From the NCBI GenBank assembly GCA_938003885.1, contig CALKWT010000031.1, positions 1 through 17,618 on the forward strand: 17,618 nucleotides of DNA, written 5' to 3'. Of this stretch, positions 14,434-17,618 are shown one piece after another (position 1 is the first letter of the stretch; every line of letters starts with the position of its first letter). A model generated the notes under the pieces. It was not told the DNA's origin, did no database searches, and saw only the letters and a list, made by a program, of their open reading frames with translations. A program made the position numbers and the translations under genes. This stretch comes from an uncultured Balneolaceae bacterium. GTDB taxonomy: Bacteria; Bacteroidota; Rhodothermia; Balneolales; Balneolaceae.

Positions 14434-15927
14434 ATGAACATGCGATTGAAAAACTGTTTTCCTGTCTATCTTTTAATCTTTCTGATGACCGCCTCCTGTG
14501 TTGTTCAGGAAAATCCAGTCACCGGGAATAAAAGAGCTTTTGCCTATTCATGGGATCAGGAAGTTCAGATCGGGGGAGAGGCCGATCAGGAAATAGCTGC
14601 AGAGTTTGGTATCTACGAAGATTCTGAGCTGAGGGATTATGTGATACGACTTAGCGAGGAGATACTGGAGAATAGCCACATGCGCAGGGAAGGTACTTCA
14701 GAACAGTTCATGGAGACTGAATTCACGTTCCGGGTCCTGGACAGTCCGGTTGTCAACGCATTTGCTCTGCCGGGTGGCTATGTTTATGTGACACGGGGAT
14801 TGCTGGCACATTTAAACAATGAAGCTCAGCTTGCTGTCGTGATCGGGCATGAGATCGGCCACGTTGCGGCAAGACACGCCTCCCAAAGAGGGCTGCAACA
14901 GGCCTTGGGGCAGGTGGCCGTGGTAGGGGGTGCAATTCTGGGACAGGAACTGTTGGGAGTGCCGGGTGAAAGTTTGCTTAACCTCAGCAGTCAGGCGGCT
15001 CAGCTGCTTTTTTTGAGTTACAGCCGGGATCATGAGCGCGAGTCGGATCGGCTGGGTGTGGAGTACGCTTCTCGGACGGGATATGACGCAGCTGAAGGAG
15101 CAGAGTTCTTTACAAGCCTTAAAAGGATTTCTGAACGGTCTGGCGGAGGGATACCCAACCTTCTCTCCTCTCACCCCGACCCCGGGGAGCGGGAGCTGAA
15201 TATTCCCCGAATGGCACAGCAGTGGGAAGAGCAGGGATTTGATCAGAGGATCCGCAACACTGATACCTACATGCAGAGGATCAGCGGAATAGTTTACGGA
15301 GAGAATCCGCGACAAGGTTTTGCACGGGATGGCCAGTTTTACCATCCGGATCTGGAGTTTCAGTTTCCGGTACCCTCAGGTTGGCATGTGATCAATCAGC
15401 CTGCCCAGGTGGTCCTTGTGGAACCGGGCGAGCAGGCGATCATGATCTTTCGCATCGACTTTGAATCAGATGATGCCCGCGAATCTGTACAGAAATTCCT
15501 TGCCGACAACGAAATTAATGCCGACAGTCAGCGAGCGGTGCAAAGCAGCAATCGTTATAGCGCATACGAAGCAGAATTTACACTCCGGCAAAATGGTCAG
15601 GACTATGGGTTCCTGATCTATGCCGTGGAATATGGAGGCAGGGTCTACAACTTTTTGAATTATACATCGCAATCTGCCTACAGCGACTTCCGCCCCCTGT
15701 TCCGGAGTACAACAAGCGGATTCAACCGGGTTACCAACAACTCCGTCCTCAATATCAAGCCGGTTACCCTGAGTGTACGGCAGTTGAACCGGGCGGCTGT
15801 TTTTCAGGATCTGCTTCCTTCCTCACTGCCTATGGATATTGACCCGGAAGAGGTTGCGATCTTAAATCAGGTAAACCTGACCGATCGTCTGCCGGCAGGA
15901 ACCTGGATTAAAATTCCGACACAATAG
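14434..15927 (+). CDS. M48-family zinc metallopeptidase lipoprotein
   Basis: A 497-residue exported protein. Residues 1-22 are a lipoprotein signal with lipobox MTASC (C22), followed by NPVTGNK (27-33), a segment common after the lipid anchor in M48 proteins. The catalytic centre is GHEIGHVAARHA (H139, E140, H143). HERESDRLG (200-208) supplies the third, glutamate ligand. Relatives such as BepA and LoiP act in outer-membrane protein quality control. Beyond the peptidase domain, about 305-440 looks like a separate beta-rich domain. The last 50 residues (AILNQVNLTDRLPAGTWIKIP) resemble the C-terminal module of other large M48 proteins. The start is ATG at 14434; an alternative ATG at 14440 (M3) would hardly change the signal. 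It stands 58 bases after the DUF2779 gene, possibly with its own promoter. Confidence 0.92.
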   Translation: MNMRLKNCFPVYLLIFLMTASCVVQENPVTGNKRAFAYSWDQEVQIGGEADQEIAAEFGIYEDSELRDYVIRLSEEILENSHMRREGTSEQFMETEFTFRVLDSPVVNAFALPGGYVYVTRGLLAHLNNEAQLAVVIGHEIGHVAARHASQRGLQQALGQVAVVGGAILGQELLGVPGESLLNLSSQAAQLLFLSYSRDHERESDRLGVEYASRTGYDAAEGAEFFTSLKRISERSGGGIPNLLSSHPDPGERELNIPRMAQQWEEQGFDQRIRNTDTYMQRISGIVYGENPRQGFARDGQFYHPDLEFQFPVPSGWHVINQPAQVVLVEPGEQAIMIFRIDFESDDARESVQKFLADNEINADSQRAVQSSNRYSAYEAEFTLRQNGQDYGFLIYAVEYGGRVYNFLNYTSQSAYSDFRPLFRSTTSGFNRVTNNSVLNIKPVTLSVRQLNRAAVFQDLLPSSLPMDIDPEEVAILNQVNLTDRLPAGTWIKIPTQ

Positions 15928-15974
15928 ACAGACACAAAGAATAAAATAACTACAGACTTCTATTTGCTGACTTT

Positions 15975-17267
15975 ATGATTGAACGTTATTCAAGGAAAGA
16001 AATGACAGCCATCTGGACAGAGCAGAATCAGTTTCAGGCGTGGCTTGATGTGGAACTTGCAGCCTGCAGGGCCTGGAGCGACATTGGAATGATCCCATCT
16101 GAAGATGTTGATAAGCTCTATGAAAATGCTTCTTTTGATATGGAGCGGATCAAAGAAATTGAAAAGGAGACCCGACACGATGTGGTCGCTTTTACCCGTG
16201 CTGTCTCAGAAACACTCGGTGAGGAAAAAAAGTGGATCCACTACGGACTCACCTCCACTGATGTTGTTGATACGGCAAACGGTTACCGGTTGAAGCAAGC
16301 CAATCAACTTATTTACAAAGGCATGGATCGGCTGCTCGAAGCGGTCGCCTCAAAGGCGAAAGAGCACAAATTGACATTGATGATGGGACGTACACATGGT
16401 GTGCATGCTGAGCCGACCACGTTTGGGTTGAAGTGTGCACTCTGGTATGCTGAGTTGAAAAGGAATGTTGCCAGATTCAGACAAGCGGCTTCGGATGTCG
16501 AGTTTGGCAAGCTTTCAGGTGCTGTAGGTACGTTCGCCCATATTCCTCCGGAGGTAGAGGCCAGGACATGCGAACTTTTAGGGATTCAGCCGGCACCCAT
16601 ATCTACTCAGACGCTCCAGAGAGACCGGCATGCCCATTACATGGGTGTTCTGGCGCTCATCGGTTCAACCATGGAAAAAATTGCGGTGGAGATCCGGCAT
16701 CTGCAGAGGACGGAATTGCGTGAAGCAGAAGAGTTTTTTTCAAAGGGTCAGAAAGGGTCCTCGGCAATGCCACACAAACGCAATCCCATCAGCTCTGAGA
16801 ATATCACCGGTTGCGCACGGGTATTGAGAGGCTATATGATCACAGCTTACGAGAATATACCACTCTGGCATGAGAGGGACATCTCACACTCCTCTGTAGA
16901 GCGGATTATCCTGCCCGATGCCACCATACTCCTCGACTATATGCTGCAGCGCCTGGCCTCCGTCATTGAAAATCTGATGGTTTATCCGGAGAATATGGCG
17001 GAAAACATGGAAAAGACGCACGGACTGGTATTTTCCCAAAGGTTGCTTCTTATGCTGATTGAAAAAGGGTTATCACGGGAGCTCGCCTACGATACAGTCC
17101 AGCCCCTGGCCATGCGGGCCTGGGAAGAAAAGAGGCCGTTCAGAGACTTCGTGGAATCGGATGCCACCATTCAGAAATATCTCTCTGAAAGGGATGTCGA
17201 AGATGCATTTGATCTGAAGCATCATACCCGGCGTGTCGATCTCATTTTTGAGCGGGTCGGTTTGTGA
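15975..17267 (+). CDS. purB: Adenylosuccinate lyase
   Basis: A fumarase/aspartase-superfamily enzyme that cleaves SAICAR to AICAR and adenylosuccinate to AMP, releasing fumarate, in purine synthesis. Its 430 residues match the short Bacillus-type PurB (431). Signatures are HYGLTSTDVVDTA (about 89-101), GRTHGVHAEPTTFG with catalytic H141, and the superfamily signature GSSAMPHKRNP with the mobile-loop serines S262/S263, in the same register as B. subtilis. The ATG at 15975 lies 47 bases after the M48 gene. No terminator or obvious promoter is visible between them, so cotranscription is possible. With ade on the other strand, the window holds a synthesis and a salvage purine enzyme, but nothing suggests they are linked. 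Confidence 0.97.
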   Translation: MIERYSRKEMTAIWTEQNQFQAWLDVELAACRAWSDIGMIPSEDVDKLYENASFDMERIKEIEKETRHDVVAFTRAVSETLGEEKKWIHYGLTSTDVVDTANGYRLKQANQLIYKGMDRLLEAVASKAKEHKLTLMMGRTHGVHAEPTTFGLKCALWYAELKRNVARFRQAASDVEFGKLSGAVGTFAHIPPEVEARTCELLGIQPAPISTQTLQRDRHAHYMGVLALIGSTMEKIAVEIRHLQRTELREAEEFFSKGQKGSSAMPHKRNPISSENITGCARVLRGYMITAYENIPLWHERDISHSSVERIILPDATILLDYMLQRLASVIENLMVYPENMAENMEKTHGLVFSQRLLLMLIEKGLSRELAYDTVQPLAMRAWEEKRPFRDFVESDATIQKYLSERDVEDAFDLKHHTRRVDLIFERVGL

Positions 17268-17328
17268 CCCTTCTGCAGATTTGGCTTTTTAAAAAAAGGG
17301 CAGGGGCTGTATAATGAGCTGAATAAAA

Positions 17329-17375
17329 ATCCGCCCGGGACATGCAACAAAATCGTGTTCATGTCTCAGGCGGAT
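17329..17375. other. Large two-part hairpin between purB and uppP
   Basis: Outer arms ATCCGCC (17329-17335) and GGCGGAT (17369-17375) are exact reverse complements. After a 3x3 internal loop, GACATG (17339-17344) pairs with CATGTC (17360-17365), and after a one-base bulge AACA (17346-17349) pairs with TGTT (17356-17359). That gives 17 base pairs around a 6-base loop. On the plus strand no T-run follows. On the minus strand TTTTT follows directly, so it looks like a terminator for leftward transcription, although no minus-strand gene is visible nearby. Confidence 0.6.
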
Positions 17376-17466
17376 AAGCAGAAATCGGACTCTGTTATCT
17401 GGCCTGTAAGTTCTCTTTCCTCAACTATTAATCTCCTCATTGCAAACCAACGTTTACTGACATATC

Positions 17467-17618
17467 ATGGAACTCATTCAATCATTTCTACTGGGGTTGT
17501 TGCAAGGGATCGCTGAATTTCTGCCCATCAGCAGTTCAGGACACCTTATTTTGGCCAGGGCCTTTCTGGGAGCCGATCTCGAGCCGGGGATCACATTTGA
17601 AATTGTCGTTCATTTCGG
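17467..17618 (+). CDS. uppP: Undecaprenyl-diphosphate phosphatase, N-terminal part (runs off window)
   Basis: The first 50 codons of UppP (BacA), the integral membrane phosphatase that recycles undecaprenyl diphosphate to the monophosphate carrier for peptidoglycan and other envelope polymers. The start MELIQSFLLGLLQGIAEFLPISSSGHL contains the family's signature E-F-L-P-I-S-S-S-G-H-L (17-27), with its glutamate and SSGH residues. A hydrophobic N-terminus and the re-entrant loop motif are typical. The frame remains open to the last base, so the gene is cut by the window edge. The 199 bases upstream hold the large hairpin and no other recognised gene. Confidence 0.95.
   Translation, partial: MELIQSFLLGLLQGIAEFLPISSSGHLILARAFLGADLEPGITFEIVVHF

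Noticed and set aside
17310..17315. TATAAT downstream of purB
   Set aside because: It looks like an E. coli -10 box, but the rest of the window fits a Bacteroidota-type promoter, and there is no matching -35 or gene at the right distance.

Overview
This window reads as chromosomal housekeeping DNA from a member of the Bacteroidota/Balneolota/Rhodothermota branch. That placement is an inference from protein styles (a DUF5117/DUF5118-type HExxH lipoprotein peptidase, a short DapB), mostly absent Shine-Dalgarno sequences, and a TAnnTTTG-type promoter. I see no integrase, transposase, CRISPR array, tRNA or rRNA, and no sign of recent transfer.

Layout. Positions 1-312 hold the C-terminal end of threonine synthase, with its reading frame broken just upstream. 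Convergent to it, on the minus strand (2686 to 397), lie a zinc-ribbon SAM methyltransferase and adenine deaminase (ade), 4 bases apart. A divergent gene-less stretch of 327 bases (2687-3013) follows. It contains a likely minus-strand promoter and a dyad-rich 132-base segment with an imperfect repeat. Then comes a large zinc-metallopeptidase lipoprotein with a TTG start (3014-5569), closed by a strong intrinsic terminator.

Positions 5736-9413 are a compact lysine/diaminopimelate operon, lysC-dapB-dapA-dapD. Its genes are separated by 1 base, overlap by 4 bases, or are 12 bases apart. The operon covers aspartate phosphorylation, dihydrodipicolinate synthesis and reduction, and succinylation, so meso-DAP is probably made by the succinylase branch. 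The aspartokinase has the lysine-sensitive (AKIII-like) ACT signature, so lysine feedback is expected.

ssb (9485-9928) follows with its own terminator (9965-9998). Next is a probable operon of a CNNM/CBS/CorC membrane protein, murB and a DUF2779 protein (10093-14375). The DUF2779 protein combines a RecB/Cas4-like Fe-S nuclease half with a DEDDy exonuclease-like half. Both halves appear to have lost catalytic residues, which makes it the most unusual protein here.

After it come an M48 metallopeptidase lipoprotein, purB, a large isolated hairpin, and the first 50 codons of uppP (undecaprenyl-diphosphate phosphatase). Cell-envelope precursor supply recurs through the window: the DAP operon, murB and uppP. 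I did not find a clearly new multi-gene system. The best leads are the DUF2779 protein and the two unexplained dyad-rich intergenic segments.
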